A stretch of DNA of 9,526 nt from Candidatus Staskawiczbacteria bacterium RIFCSPLOWO2_01_FULL_38_12b (GTDB taxonomy: Bacteria; Patescibacteriota; Minisyncoccia; Minisyncoccales; Staskawiczbacteraceae), in contig MHPA01000007.1 in NCBI GenBank assembly GCA_001820255.1, positions 1,470 through 10,995 of the forward strand, read 5' to 3'. A program made the translations under genes and the position numbers. Below are positions 1 to 6,528 of the stretch, in pieces (positions within the stretch are counted from its first letter, which is position 1; each line of letters opens with the position of its first letter). A model generated the notes under the pieces. It saw only the letters and a list, made by a program, of their open reading frames with translations, was not told the DNA's origin and ran no database searches.

Positions 1-2
1 CC

Positions 3-1109
3 ACGGGGGTTCTTGACGATGCAGATACGGTTATTGTAAGCAATATCCCTATTGTGGCTACCCGTTTTGTTATTTTGCCTCCCACAGATAGCCAGATTTC
101 AGTTCCTGTTTTAGTAACCGTACAAGCCCAAGACAATAATGGCAATGTTGATACCACCTATCAAACCGATGTCACGCTTGTTGCTAGCGGCTCGGCTACC
201 GGAGACGGCTTAGTGGCTATCACTAATGGAACAGGAACACTAAATATTAATGATACCACCGACGAAACAGTTTTATTATCTTTATCCGATAGCGAATCTT
301 CCGGCTTAACTGTCAGTTCCACGGGTCAAATACATTTTTCAACCTTGCCTCAAAGTTTCACTTCTAGTGGAGGCGGCGGAATTGCAATCCCTGTGGGGAA
401 AGTTACGTTTTCCGGATTTGCTTATCCGGGAGCCAGCCTGAGTATCGCAGCTATTAAAGAAACTCAGAATATTATTAAACAAGATACTGTTTCATCTGCT
501 GACGGAAGTTTTGAGATAACCTTTACAGGTTTACCTTCGGGTACCCATGCGTTTGCTTTATTGGTTTCAGATAAAGATAAACGCATTGCCCAATCTAAAG
601 TGTATGATTTAAATTTACTAGATGAAAATTCTATATTGGATGTAAATAATATTATGGTTTCTCCGACCGTCGGTTTCCCCCGCCCAACGATAACTAAGGG
701 AGACTTTTTAGCCATAGTCGGGTATGCGACTCCTTTGCATAAATTATTAATTGAAGTGGATGGCAAGGCTATTGATACTAACATTACCGCCGGTACCAAT
801 GGAGAATATAAATATCTTTACAATACCGCTTTGCTGGATTACGGCAGTCATACCATACGTGCTCTTCAAAGTAGCGGTGGCGGAACAAAGAGCGAATTTT
901 CTCCGCAAAAAGTTTTCTTTACCACCAATCTTTCGGTACCTAAGACGGACTTCAATAACGATGGCAAGTTAAATATTAGTGATTGGAGTATTTTCCTTTC
1001 GCGCTGGCTTGCTGCCGATCAAGCCACTAGGCTGTCAAATGATTTAAATAATGACGGCAAGGTTAATGCTTCAGATTTTAGCATCTTTGTCAGAACTCTT
1101 AGGCAATAG
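3..1109 (+). CDS. Ig-like surface protein with C-terminal dockerin (5' partial)
   Basis: The frame is open from the window's first complete codon (base 3), so the true start and any signal peptide lie upstream. A GTG at 54 is in frame but sits inside a continuing beta-rich sequence and is unlikely to be the start. Of the 368 residues visible, about 20-115 look like an Ig/invasin-type beta-sandwich. A Ser/Gly linker (SSGGGG) follows, then two related modules carrying 'GFAYPGASLSI' and 'GYATPLHKLLIEVDG' (about 133-205 and 220-308). Residues 315-368 form a type I dockerin with two F-hand calcium loops, DFNNDGKLNISD and DLNNDGKVNASD, each with Asp/Asn at positions 1, 3, 5, 9 and 12. Dockerins bind cohesins outside the cell, and the next gene, 25 nt downstream, encodes a cohesin. 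The protein is therefore probably an exported ligand of that anchor (inference). No catalytic domain is visible in the part seen; one may lie upstream. Confidence 0.88.
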   Translation, partial: TGVLDDADTVIVSNIPIVATRFVILPPTDSQISVPVLVTVQAQDNNGNVDTTYQTDVTLVASGSATGDGLVAITNGTGTLNINDTTDETVLLSLSDSESSGLTVSSTGQIHFSTLPQSFTSSGGGGIAIPVGKVTFSGFAYPGASLSIAAIKETQNIIKQDTVSSADGSFEITFTGLPSGTHAFALLVSDKDKRIAQSKVYDLNLLDENSILDVNNIMVSPTVGFPRPTITKGDFLAIVGYATPLHKLLIEVDGKAIDTNITAGTNGEYKYLYNTALLDYGSHTIRALQSSGGGTKSEFSPQKVFFTTNLSVPKTDFNNDGKLNISDWSIFLSRWLAADQATRLSNDLNNDGKVNASDFSIFVRTLRQ

Positions 1110-1134
1110 CAACTAAAATATATTCAATAAATAT

Positions 1135-2871
1135 ATGAAATTTAAATTACTTACATTGGGGGTTGTTTTATCAGTAACTATTATTTCGGGTTTTACAAGT
1201 AGGGTACATGCCGCCGATATTACCGGTGGTGCGGCATTGAGTATAATAACAGCCCAAGATACCTATCAGGTTTCAGATCAATTTAACGCCGATATAAAGA
1301 TTGAAAGCCAGGATGTCGGAGTTAATGTGGCTCAAGCAACTATTACATTTTCCCCCGCCATTTTGCAAGTTGTCAGTATCGATAAAACAAGTTCTGTTTT
1401 TAATTTTTGGATTCAAGATCCGACGTTTGATAACAACACCGGACAAATAATATTTGTTGGCGGAGCTTCTAGTGGCTTGCTTGGAAAATCTTTGCAGGTA
1501 TTAAGAGTTGTTTTTAAAGCGAAGGGGTTGGGGGGGTCGCCCTTGATATTTACTGACGGAGCGGTTACCGCCAGCGATGGCAGTGGAACCAATGTGCTTT
1601 CTGTAATGAATAAAAGCACGATAACCATTGGAAATTCTGCAACTGAGTCAACCCCAAAAATTCAGGCCATTGAGAGAACGCCAATCACTTCAGATACAGC
1701 TCCGGCCAAGCCGGTAGTAAAAATTCCGTTATATCCAAACCCGGCTATCTGGTATAATGCTTTGTCTAAGTTTACAGCGACTTGGCAGCTTCCAGTTGAC
1801 ATAAGCGCAGTTGCTACTGATTTAGGAAAAAATCCGACACTGGATCCGACAACATCGGGCGGTATTTTTGATAACCAAACATTTTCGGCGCTTTCAGACG
1901 GGGTATGGTATTTAAATGTCAGGTTTTATAACAATAAGGGCTGGAGTCCGACCAATCATTACCGCATCGCAATAGACACAGTTCCGCCTTCCCCTTTTAC
2001 AATTGCATTTTCCGATGGATTAACTTCAGATAATCCAACTCCGATAATGACCCATAAAGCCAAAGACCAACTTTCAGGAATAGACCATTATTATATTCAG
2101 ATTGATTCTGGCGCTTCAATTAATATTGATACGGACACGTATTCATTACCAGCTCAAAAACCAGGAAAGCATACCATAAAAATTGGAGCGCAAGACAGAG
2201 CCGGGAATAAAACTGAGAGTACAGCATCGTTTGAAATCTTACCCATAGCGTCTCCAAAAATACTTTCCATGACCACAAATCTTTTTGCAGGAGAGGGTGG
2301 GTTATTTATAAATGGACAATCTCTACCCAATATATCGGTAGCGCTGGACGTAATGGATCAAAAAAGTAACTCAGTGTATTCTTTTACAACCAACTCAGAT
2401 GATAAAGGAATTTGGGCAATGAAAATTGATTCACCGCTAAAAAATGGCACCTATTATATTTTAGCTACCACTCAAGATTCCCGTGGCGCATCCAGTTTGC
2501 CAGTCAAATCCGAGATGGTTGATGTCTCGGAAAGGCCGGCCATAGTGCTTTGGGGTTTTAGCATAACCTATTTTCAAGTCATGGTATTATTATTAATAAT
2601 TTTAGCCGGAACCTATGCATTTGGCTGGTATACGGGTAAATTAACAAATCGCCAACGGGAACGCAGGATTTTAATTTCCCAGCGAGACGTATCTTCATCG
2701 TTTAATGTTATTAAAACGGATGTTGAAAGAGCCCTTAAAAGCTGGGAGGATGGAACTATTGAAAATCACGAGCTTACCCAGATAGAATTTCTTTTAAAGC
2801 ATATCAATGAGAATATAGAAAAATTGCAAAAATATATCATTAGTGGTATCAAAGATATAGGGAAAAAATAA
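1135..2871 (+). CDS. Membrane-anchored cohesin-domain protein with Ig-like repeats
   Basis: The product is 578 aa. Residues 1-26 are a Sec signal peptide (KFK, hydrophobic core, cleavage after VHA). Residues about 34-165 form a cohesin domain, recognised from the 'YQVSDQFNADIKI' strand, 'ATITFSPAILQVVSID', and the closing 'LQVLRVVFKAKG...TITIG' strands. A Pro/Thr-rich linker leads to three Ig-like modules. The first, about 200-282, has 'ATWQLP' and 'LSDGVWYLNVRF'. The second is about 285-367 ('KHTIKIGAQDRAGNKT') and the third about 375-462. One hydrophobic helix (about 475-499) is followed by KLTNRQRERR as a positive-inside stop-transfer signal. The cytoplasmic tail of about 75 residues is amphipathic helix, probably coiled coil. 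In the inferred topology the cohesin is outside, tethered by one helix. With the dockerin protein just upstream this resembles a cellulosome-type anchor, but held by a transmembrane helix instead of an S-layer-homology module. No Shine-Dalgarno precedes the ATG, which is the first start after the upstream stop. Confidence 0.9.
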   Translation: MKFKLLTLGVVLSVTIISGFTSRVHAADITGGAALSIITAQDTYQVSDQFNADIKIESQDVGVNVAQATITFSPAILQVVSIDKTSSVFNFWIQDPTFDNNTGQIIFVGGASSGLLGKSLQVLRVVFKAKGLGGSPLIFTDGAVTASDGSGTNVLSVMNKSTITIGNSATESTPKIQAIERTPITSDTAPAKPVVKIPLYPNPAIWYNALSKFTATWQLPVDISAVATDLGKNPTLDPTTSGGIFDNQTFSALSDGVWYLNVRFYNNKGWSPTNHYRIAIDTVPPSPFTIAFSDGLTSDNPTPIMTHKAKDQLSGIDHYYIQIDSGASINIDTDTYSLPAQKPGKHTIKIGAQDRAGNKTESTASFEILPIASPKILSMTTNLFAGEGGLFINGQSLPNISVALDVMDQKSNSVYSFTTNSDDKGIWAMKIDSPLKNGTYYILATTQDSRGASSLPVKSEMVDVSERPAIVLWGFSITYFQVMVLLLIILAGTYAFGWYTGKLTNRQRERRILISQRDVSSSFNVIKTDVERALKSWEDGTIENHELTQIEFLLKHINENIEKLQKYIISGIKDIGKK

Positions 2872-2913
2872 CTAGTTTTATTATAAAAACATCGTAGGTT
2901 TAATTTTAAAAAT

Positions 2914-4608
2914 ATGAAAGTTCTTATTGTTGAAGATGAAGGTGCGCTATCATATGTCTTAGCGGAAAAATTTACAAATGAGGGATGCGAGGTTATGGTT
3001 GCCAATAACGGAGAAGATGCGGGACTCAAGATTTTAAAGTTTATTCCCGATATTATTTTGCTGGACTTAGTTATGCCAAAAAAAGGGGGGTTGGAGGTTT
3101 TAGAAAGATTAAAATCAAATCCTGAAATAAGATCCATTCCAGTCATAGTGCTTTCAAACCTCGACGGAGACGAAATTATTAAAAAAGCCCTTGCTTTGGG
3201 TGCGGCGGATTATTTTGTTAAAGCCCGGCATCCGATGAACGAGATAGTTGCGAAAGCAAAGGAGTACCTTGCAAAAACAAAGCACGTAGAAACAACTCTC
3301 GAAAAAGAAACATTGGAGGATATTTCCAAGAAGATTGACCAAAAAGCGCCGCCTATTGTAGAAAGAGAACAAAAACAGATAACTGATGTAAAGGAAGCCA
3401 CGCCAACAAAAGAGGCATTGGTTGCCAAGGAAAGACAAATTCAAGAAAGTGTTACCGAAAAAACGCCAGAATTAAAAAAAGACCTTACTCAAGAGCAAGA
3501 GAAAATAGAAAAAATGAGAGCACAAGAAATCATTGATAAAACAAAAAAACAAAAAGAAGAAACAGAAATGTTTCTTGCAAAAGAAAAAAAGCGCGCTGAA
3601 TTAATTAAGCAAACCCTGACCCAAGAAAAGGAAGTGCTCGCCGCAAAGCTTGCCGAAACCCAAAAGATAGCCCAAGAGCGCCTTGCCGCCGAAAAAGCCA
3701 GGGCCCAAAAAGTCCTTGACCAAGAAAAGGAGATGGAAAATGCGATGAGCGAAGTAGTAATAAAAGCAAGTAAGTATCTTGAAGGAGCAAGAAGCCTTGA
3801 CCCGGGAACCTCGTCTATTATTGTCGAAAAAGAACAATTGAAATCTGCGCTTGCCGCCGAAAAAGCCAGGGCAGAAAAGATCCTTGCCCAAAAACAACAG
3901 CTTGAGCAAGCCTTTACCAAAGAGAAAGAAACATTGGCCGCCAAACTGGCAAAAACAAAAAAGGTAGCCGAGGTAAAAATTGCTACAGAAAAAACAAAGG
4001 CCAAGCAGCTTCTAGTCAAAGAGAAAAAAACCGAACACGTTATTTCTATTAAAAAGGCACAACTAGAATTGGCGATTGCTAAAGAAAAAAAGGCAATGGG
4101 AAAATCTCTGATCACCAAAAAGAAACGAGCCAAAGCCATACTAGTGGAAGAAAAAATAAAAATAGCGGAGGCTTCTATGCAAAAGGAAAAAGCAAGAATG
4201 GCAATTCTTGCCGAAAAGAAAAAAGAGGCGGAAAAACTCCGCATTGAAAAAGAAAAAACAAAAGCTGCGCTGGACACAGAGAAAAAGAAAGTAAAAATGG
4301 CTATTGCTCAAGAAAAAAAGAAACAGACTGCTATTGCAACTGAGAATAAAAAAATAAAAGCATCCCTTGTGGCCCTTAAGAAAGAAGAAACTGAAAGAAT
4401 TCGCGCCCAAAAGAAACGAGCAAAAACCATCATTGCCCAAGAAAAAAGAAAACAAAAAGCACTGGCAAAAAAAGATCGTAAAGCGAAAGAACAAGCCGCA
4501 ACAGCCATTATTGCCGAAAAGAGGAAGGCACAGGCGGCCGCAAAAGAAAGCAAGAAAAGTAAATCCGCTCTTGATAAAATAAAAAGGCAGCTTAAAAAAG
4601 CGCTTTAG
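2914..4608 (+). CDS. Response-regulator receiver fused to a long basic coiled coil
   Basis: The product is 564 aa. Residues 1-119 are a complete CheY-like receiver: acidic pocket E7-D8, phospho-acceptor D51 in 'IILLDLVMPK', switch residue S81 in 'VIVLSN', and K103 in 'DYFVK'. From about residue 120 to the end the chain is almost free of Pro and Gly and dominated by Lys, Glu and Ala, as expected of a very long coiled coil. Internal repetition is visible: LAAEKARA recurs at 257-264 and 313-320, and the LAAKLA-containing stretch at 242-247 recurs at 341-346. The last 120 residues are strongly Lys-rich. No DNA-binding, GGDEF, kinase or other output domain is present. The coiled coil may be a phosphorylation-controlled scaffold or a nucleoid or membrane tether (inference). 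The receiver is about 73% identical, ungapped, to the stand-alone receiver at 4988. The stop codon abuts the palindromic element that follows. Confidence 0.9.
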   Translation: MKVLIVEDEGALSYVLAEKFTNEGCEVMVANNGEDAGLKILKFIPDIILLDLVMPKKGGLEVLERLKSNPEIRSIPVIVLSNLDGDEIIKKALALGAADYFVKARHPMNEIVAKAKEYLAKTKHVETTLEKETLEDISKKIDQKAPPIVEREQKQITDVKEATPTKEALVAKERQIQESVTEKTPELKKDLTQEQEKIEKMRAQEIIDKTKKQKEETEMFLAKEKKRAELIKQTLTQEKEVLAAKLAETQKIAQERLAAEKARAQKVLDQEKEMENAMSEVVIKASKYLEGARSLDPGTSSIIVEKEQLKSALAAEKARAEKILAQKQQLEQAFTKEKETLAAKLAKTKKVAEVKIATEKTKAKQLLVKEKKTEHVISIKKAQLELAIAKEKKAMGKSLITKKKRAKAILVEEKIKIAEASMQKEKARMAILAEKKKEAEKLRIEKEKTKAALDTEKKKVKMAIAQEKKKQTAIATENKKIKASLVALKKEETERIRAQKKRAKTIIAQEKRKQKALAKKDRKAKEQAATAIIAEKRKAQAAAKESKKSKSALDKIKRQLKKAL

Positions 4609-4609
4609 G

Positions 4610-4838
4610 TCTCGTCCACAAATAACATCTACCTTTTCATCCAATCTGCGTCCCATCTGCGTCCCAAAAAATAGTATGCGTAGCTTTACTACACCCCCTA
4701 TATTCTAGCAAGTGAAGGCATTAAGAATACGCATATTCTTAATGACAAGCGGCGAAGAATATATGCTATGCATATTTTTTTGAACGCATCTGGCACACAT
4801 CTTGGCGAAAAGCCTGGATGTTATTTGTGGACGAGCCC
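4610..4838. mobile_element. Palindromic MITE-like element with terminal inverted repeats
   Basis: The outer arms 4611-4629 and 4817-4835 are perfect 19-bp reverse complements (CTCGTCCACAAATAACATC). Complementarity continues inward with small gaps. TATGCGTAGC (4675-4684) faces GCTATGCATA (4765-4774), and TATATTCT (4699-4706) faces AGAATATA (4756-4763). At the centre, 4719-4744 form an 11-bp perfect stem with a CGCA loop. The whole 225 bp can therefore fold as one long imperfect hairpin. The left arm carries about 15 extra bases (around 4685-4698). TTAGG occurs immediately outside both ends (4605-4609 and 4839-4843), which could be a 5-bp target duplication. No ORF of note lies within. A non-autonomous MITE or a REP/REPIN-like repeat fits best. 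A structured 3' end for the upstream gene is the alternative, but there is no T-tract. It fills most of the 379-base gap between genes. Confidence 0.7.
4644..4665 (+). repeat. Two-copy 11-bp tandem repeat
   Basis: ATCTGCGTCCC occurs twice head to tail with no mismatch (4644-4654 and 4655-4665). It lies in the left arm of the palindromic element. The matching part of the right arm (around 4787-4800) holds only diverged versions, so the duplication probably happened in one arm after the arms formed. Confidence 0.75.
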
Positions 4839-4862
4839 TTAGGAAAAAAACAGGGGTACCCT

Positions 4863-4890
4863 TTGCCTTCTGTCGCCAAATTGTTATAAT
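4863..4890 (+). promoter_or_regulatory. Sigma70-type promoter of the receiver operon
   Basis: TTGCCT (4863-4868, 4 of 6 to the -35 consensus) is separated by 16 bp from a perfect TATAAT (4885-4890). Transcription would start near 4897, giving a leader of about 90 nt before the ATG at 4988. The site lies just outside the right end of the palindromic element, so the downstream receiver genes have their own transcription start. This is read from sequence alone. Confidence 0.6.
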
Positions 4891-4922
4891 GGTTGCATGC
4901 CATGGTGTTGTTAATTAATATA

Positions 4923-4979
4923 CGTAACCCTCATGCTAATTTGAGATTTTCTGCTCACGCAGATAAGTTTCGTAACCCT
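4923..4979 (+). repeat. Pair of 9-bp direct repeats in the operon leader
   Basis: CGTAACCCT occurs at 4923-4931 and again at 4971-4979, 48 bp apart and ending 8 nt before the start codon at 4988. Between them TCTGC (4950-4954) and GCAGA (4959-4963) could form a small hairpin with a TCAC loop. The repeats lie downstream of the inferred transcription start, so they would be in the mRNA leader. They could be a regulator site or a leftover of a small duplication. I recognise no known riboswitch. Confidence 0.4.
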
Positions 4980-4987
4980 ACACAATT

Positions 4988-5377
4988 ATGAAAATTCTTA
5001 TTGTAGAGGACGAAGATGTCCTATCATCCGTCTTAGCCGAAAAATTTAAAAATGAAGGGTATGAGGTTATGGTTGCCAATAACGGAGACGATGCAAAACC
5101 TAAAGCCATAAAGTTTAGGCCTGACGCCATTTTACTAGATTTAGTGATACCTAAAAAAACGGGATTAGAAATATTGAAAGATTTCAAATCCGACACAGAA
5201 CTCAAGTTGATTCCGGTCATTGTTTTGTCAAACTTGGAGGGTGATGAAATTATTAAAAAAGTCCTTGCCTTGGGCGCAGTGGATTATTTCGTTAAAACCC
5301 AGCATCCGATGGCCGAAATCGTTGAAAAAGTCGGACTGCTTTTTACCGACACAAAGGTGGGCAAAAATAGAAAGTAA
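4988..5377 (+). CDS. Stand-alone CheY-like response regulator receiver
   Basis: The product is 129 aa, a single receiver domain with no output domain. Visible residues are the acidic pair E7-D8, phospho-acceptor D51 in 'ILLDLVIPK', S81 in 'VIVLSN', and K103 in 'DYFVK'. It aligns without gaps to residues 1-108 of the REC-coiled-coil protein encoded at 2914, at about 73% identity. A 26-base stretch is identical in DNA (2989-3014 and 5063-5088), so the two arose by a fairly recent duplication. The short tail KVGKNRK replaces the coiled coil. It is the first gene of an apparent four-gene operon starting from the promoter at 4863-4890, and no Shine-Dalgarno is seen. It probably acts as a cytoplasmic phospho-relay partner or a competing phosphate acceptor. 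No cognate kinase is in the window. Confidence 0.92.
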   Translation: MKILIVEDEDVLSSVLAEKFKNEGYEVMVANNGDDAKPKAIKFRPDAILLDLVIPKKTGLEILKDFKSDTELKLIPVIVLSNLEGDEIIKKVLALGAVDYFVKTQHPMAEIVEKVGLLFTDTKVGKNRK

Positions 5378-5402
5378 TTTTTAAGAATTATTTTTTGCTA
5401 GC

Positions 5403-5786
5403 ATGAACAATAGTAAGCAAAAAATTTTAATTGTAGAAGATGAAGATTCTATCCGCAATGCCTTAAAGGATAAACTGACCGAGGTGGGATTTTTGGTGTT
5501 GGAGGCAAAAAATGGTAAACAAGGGGTTGGGGTTGCCCTACAAAAACACCCTGACCTTATTTTACTTGATTTATTGATGCCGGTAATGGATGGCGTTACC
5601 ATGCTCAAACATATGCGTACCGATGAATGGGGGAAAAATGCGAAAGTAATAATGCTCACTAATTTAAGCGAAAATGAAAGGGTGGATGCATCGGCAGAGC
5701 TTGGCGCAAATGATTTTTTAGTAAAAGCTAACTGGAAACTTGAAGAAGTGGTAATAAAAATAAAAAAACTGCTTAGTAAAAAATAA
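5403..5786 (+). CDS. Stand-alone CheY-like response regulator receiver
   Basis: The product is 127 aa, one receiver domain. It has the acidic pair E12-D13 in 'ILIVEDED', phospho-acceptor D56 in 'LILLDLLMPVMDG', T86 in 'VIMLTN', and K108 in 'DFLVK'. The P-VMDG loop is closer to ordinary response regulators than the PKK loop of the receivers encoded at 2914 and 4988, so it belongs to a different subgroup. It is closer to the receiver encoded at 5856. It lies 25 nt after the previous stop with no terminator between, so co-transcription is likely. The C-terminus ends in helix 5 plus LLSKK, with no output domain. Confidence 0.92.
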   Translation: MNNSKQKILIVEDEDSIRNALKDKLTEVGFLVLEAKNGKQGVGVALQKHPDLILLDLLMPVMDGVTMLKHMRTDEWGKNAKVIMLTNLSENERVDASAELGANDFLVKANWKLEEVVIKIKKLLSKK

Positions 5787-5855
5787 TCGTAATCTCCAAG
5801 ATAGGGAAGACGGCAAGTGTTTTTCCTGGCATGGCGATTATGTATTACAAATCAT

Positions 5856-6272
5856 ATGGTAAATGAATCCGGTGGCCCAAAAAAGATACTCGTTATAGAA
5901 GAAGTGGAAGATGACGACTCACTTCGAGATGTGCTTGGTGAAAAATTCATTAACGAAGGATTCAATGTCATTAAAGCAAGAAACGGCGAAGAGGGGCTTA
6001 AAATCGCCTTGCGCGAACAGCCTGACCTTATCTTACTCGATCTTTTGATGCCAGTAATGGACGGACTAACCATGATGGACAAAATTAGGAATGATGATGG
6101 CGCCTATGGTAAAAATGTACCCATTGTCATTTTGACTAATATGCAACCAGATGACGACAAGATCATGTCCGCTGTTACAAAAAACCAGCCGGCTTATTAC
6201 TTGGTCAAATCCGCCTGGACTATGGATCAATTAGTAGAAAAAGTAAAAGAACGCCTCGGACGAAAGACGTAA
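5856..6272 (+). CDS. Stand-alone CheY-like receiver with altered acidic-pocket loop
   Basis: Taken from the ATG at 5856, the product is 138 aa, one receiver domain. Phospho-acceptor D62 lies in 'LILLDLLMPVMDG', T94 in 'VILTN' and K118 in 'YYLVK'. The loop after beta strand 1 reads VIEEVEDDDS where its neighbours read IVEDEDS, a three-residue insertion beside the Mg2+-binding acidic cluster. A longer in-frame form from GTG at 5817 would add 13 residues and has an AGGGAAG-like ribosome site (about 5803-5809). The extra residues (MFFLAWRLCITNH) do not look like receiver sequence, so I prefer 5856, with moderate certainty. The gene follows the previous receiver and overlaps nothing. The next gene starts 2 nt after its stop, pointing to translational coupling. 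Confidence 0.85.
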   Translation: MVNESGGPKKILVIEEVEDDDSLRDVLGEKFINEGFNVIKARNGEEGLKIALREQPDLILLDLLMPVMDGLTMMDKIRNDDGAYGKNVPIVILTNMQPDDDKIMSAVTKNQPAYYLVKSAWTMDQLVEKVKERLGRKT

Positions 6273-6274
6273 CT

Positions 6275-6496
6275 ATGGCAAAAACTAAAAAAATAACTCT
6301 AGCGTATTTTACTAGAAATATTTCCGTTGTTGTGGGACTGGTTTTGATTTGGCGGGGTATTTGGTATGTGCTAGATGTTTTAGATATCTTACTTTTTAGC
6401 AATAGCCGTATTTGGACAGCACTTGGTGGAATTGTCATTGGCCTGCTAATTCTTTACCTGCCAGACAAGGACTTAAAAGAAATTGAAAAATTGTAG
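6275..6496 (+). CDS. Small two-helix membrane protein
   Basis: The product is 73 aa. A basic N-terminus (MAKTKK) is followed by two hydrophobic helices at about 17-40 and 46-62, joined by a short turn (SNSRIW). The end is hydrophilic and acidic-basic, YLPDKDLKEIEKL. There is no signal-peptidase site, and both termini are probably cytoplasmic. I recall similar short proteins from Patescibacteria genomes, but no function is known to me. The start codon is 2 nt after the stop of the receiver gene, so the two are probably translationally coupled. It could be a membrane docking partner for a receiver (inference). It is the last gene before a terminator. Confidence 0.82.
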   Translation: MAKTKKITLAYFTRNISVVVGLVLIWRGIWYVLDVLDILLFSNSRIWTALGGIVIGLLILYLPDKDLKEIEKL

Positions 6497-6528
6497 CACG
6501 TCACAGGATGTTGCTATTTTTATTTTTT
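6495..6528 (+). terminator. Rho-independent terminator overlapping the stop codon
   Basis: AGCACGTC (6495-6502) pairs with GATGTTGCT (6507-6515) around an ACAG loop, giving eight pairs including one G-T, with one bulged T. The stem is followed by ATTTTTATTTTTT (6516-6528). The stem begins inside the TAG stop codon of the small membrane protein gene. It would end the receiver operon. Confidence 0.65.

Noticed and set aside
54..56. GTG as the start of the dockerin protein
   Set aside because: The same frame is open without a stop back to base 3 and reads as continuing beta-rich protein, so the gene almost certainly begins upstream of the window.
1530..1536. Run of seven G in the cohesin gene as a slippage or phase-variation site
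   Set aside because: The frame is intact across it and the cohesin fold continues normally (GLGGSPL). Seven G alone is weak evidence for phase variation.
3489..4277. Long minus-strand reading frame (262 codons) opposite the coiled-coil gene
   Set aside because: It is Ser/Phe/Ala-rich, the expected complement of Lys/Glu/Ala codons. It has no recognisable domain, and the + strand gene is clear.
4610..4838. Palindrome as an ordinary terminator of the coiled-coil gene
   Set aside because: It is far longer than intrinsic terminators, has no T-tract after either arm, and has transposon-like ends. It may still stop transcription incidentally.
4891..4987. Riboswitch in the receiver operon leader
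   Set aside because: I see no conserved core of a known class (for example c-di-GMP or purine), only a five-pair hairpin.
5345..5402. A/T-rich TAATT...AATTA hairpin followed by T-run after the receiver at 4988
   Set aside because: The stem is only five A/T pairs, too weak for a terminator, and the next receiver follows closely in the same direction.
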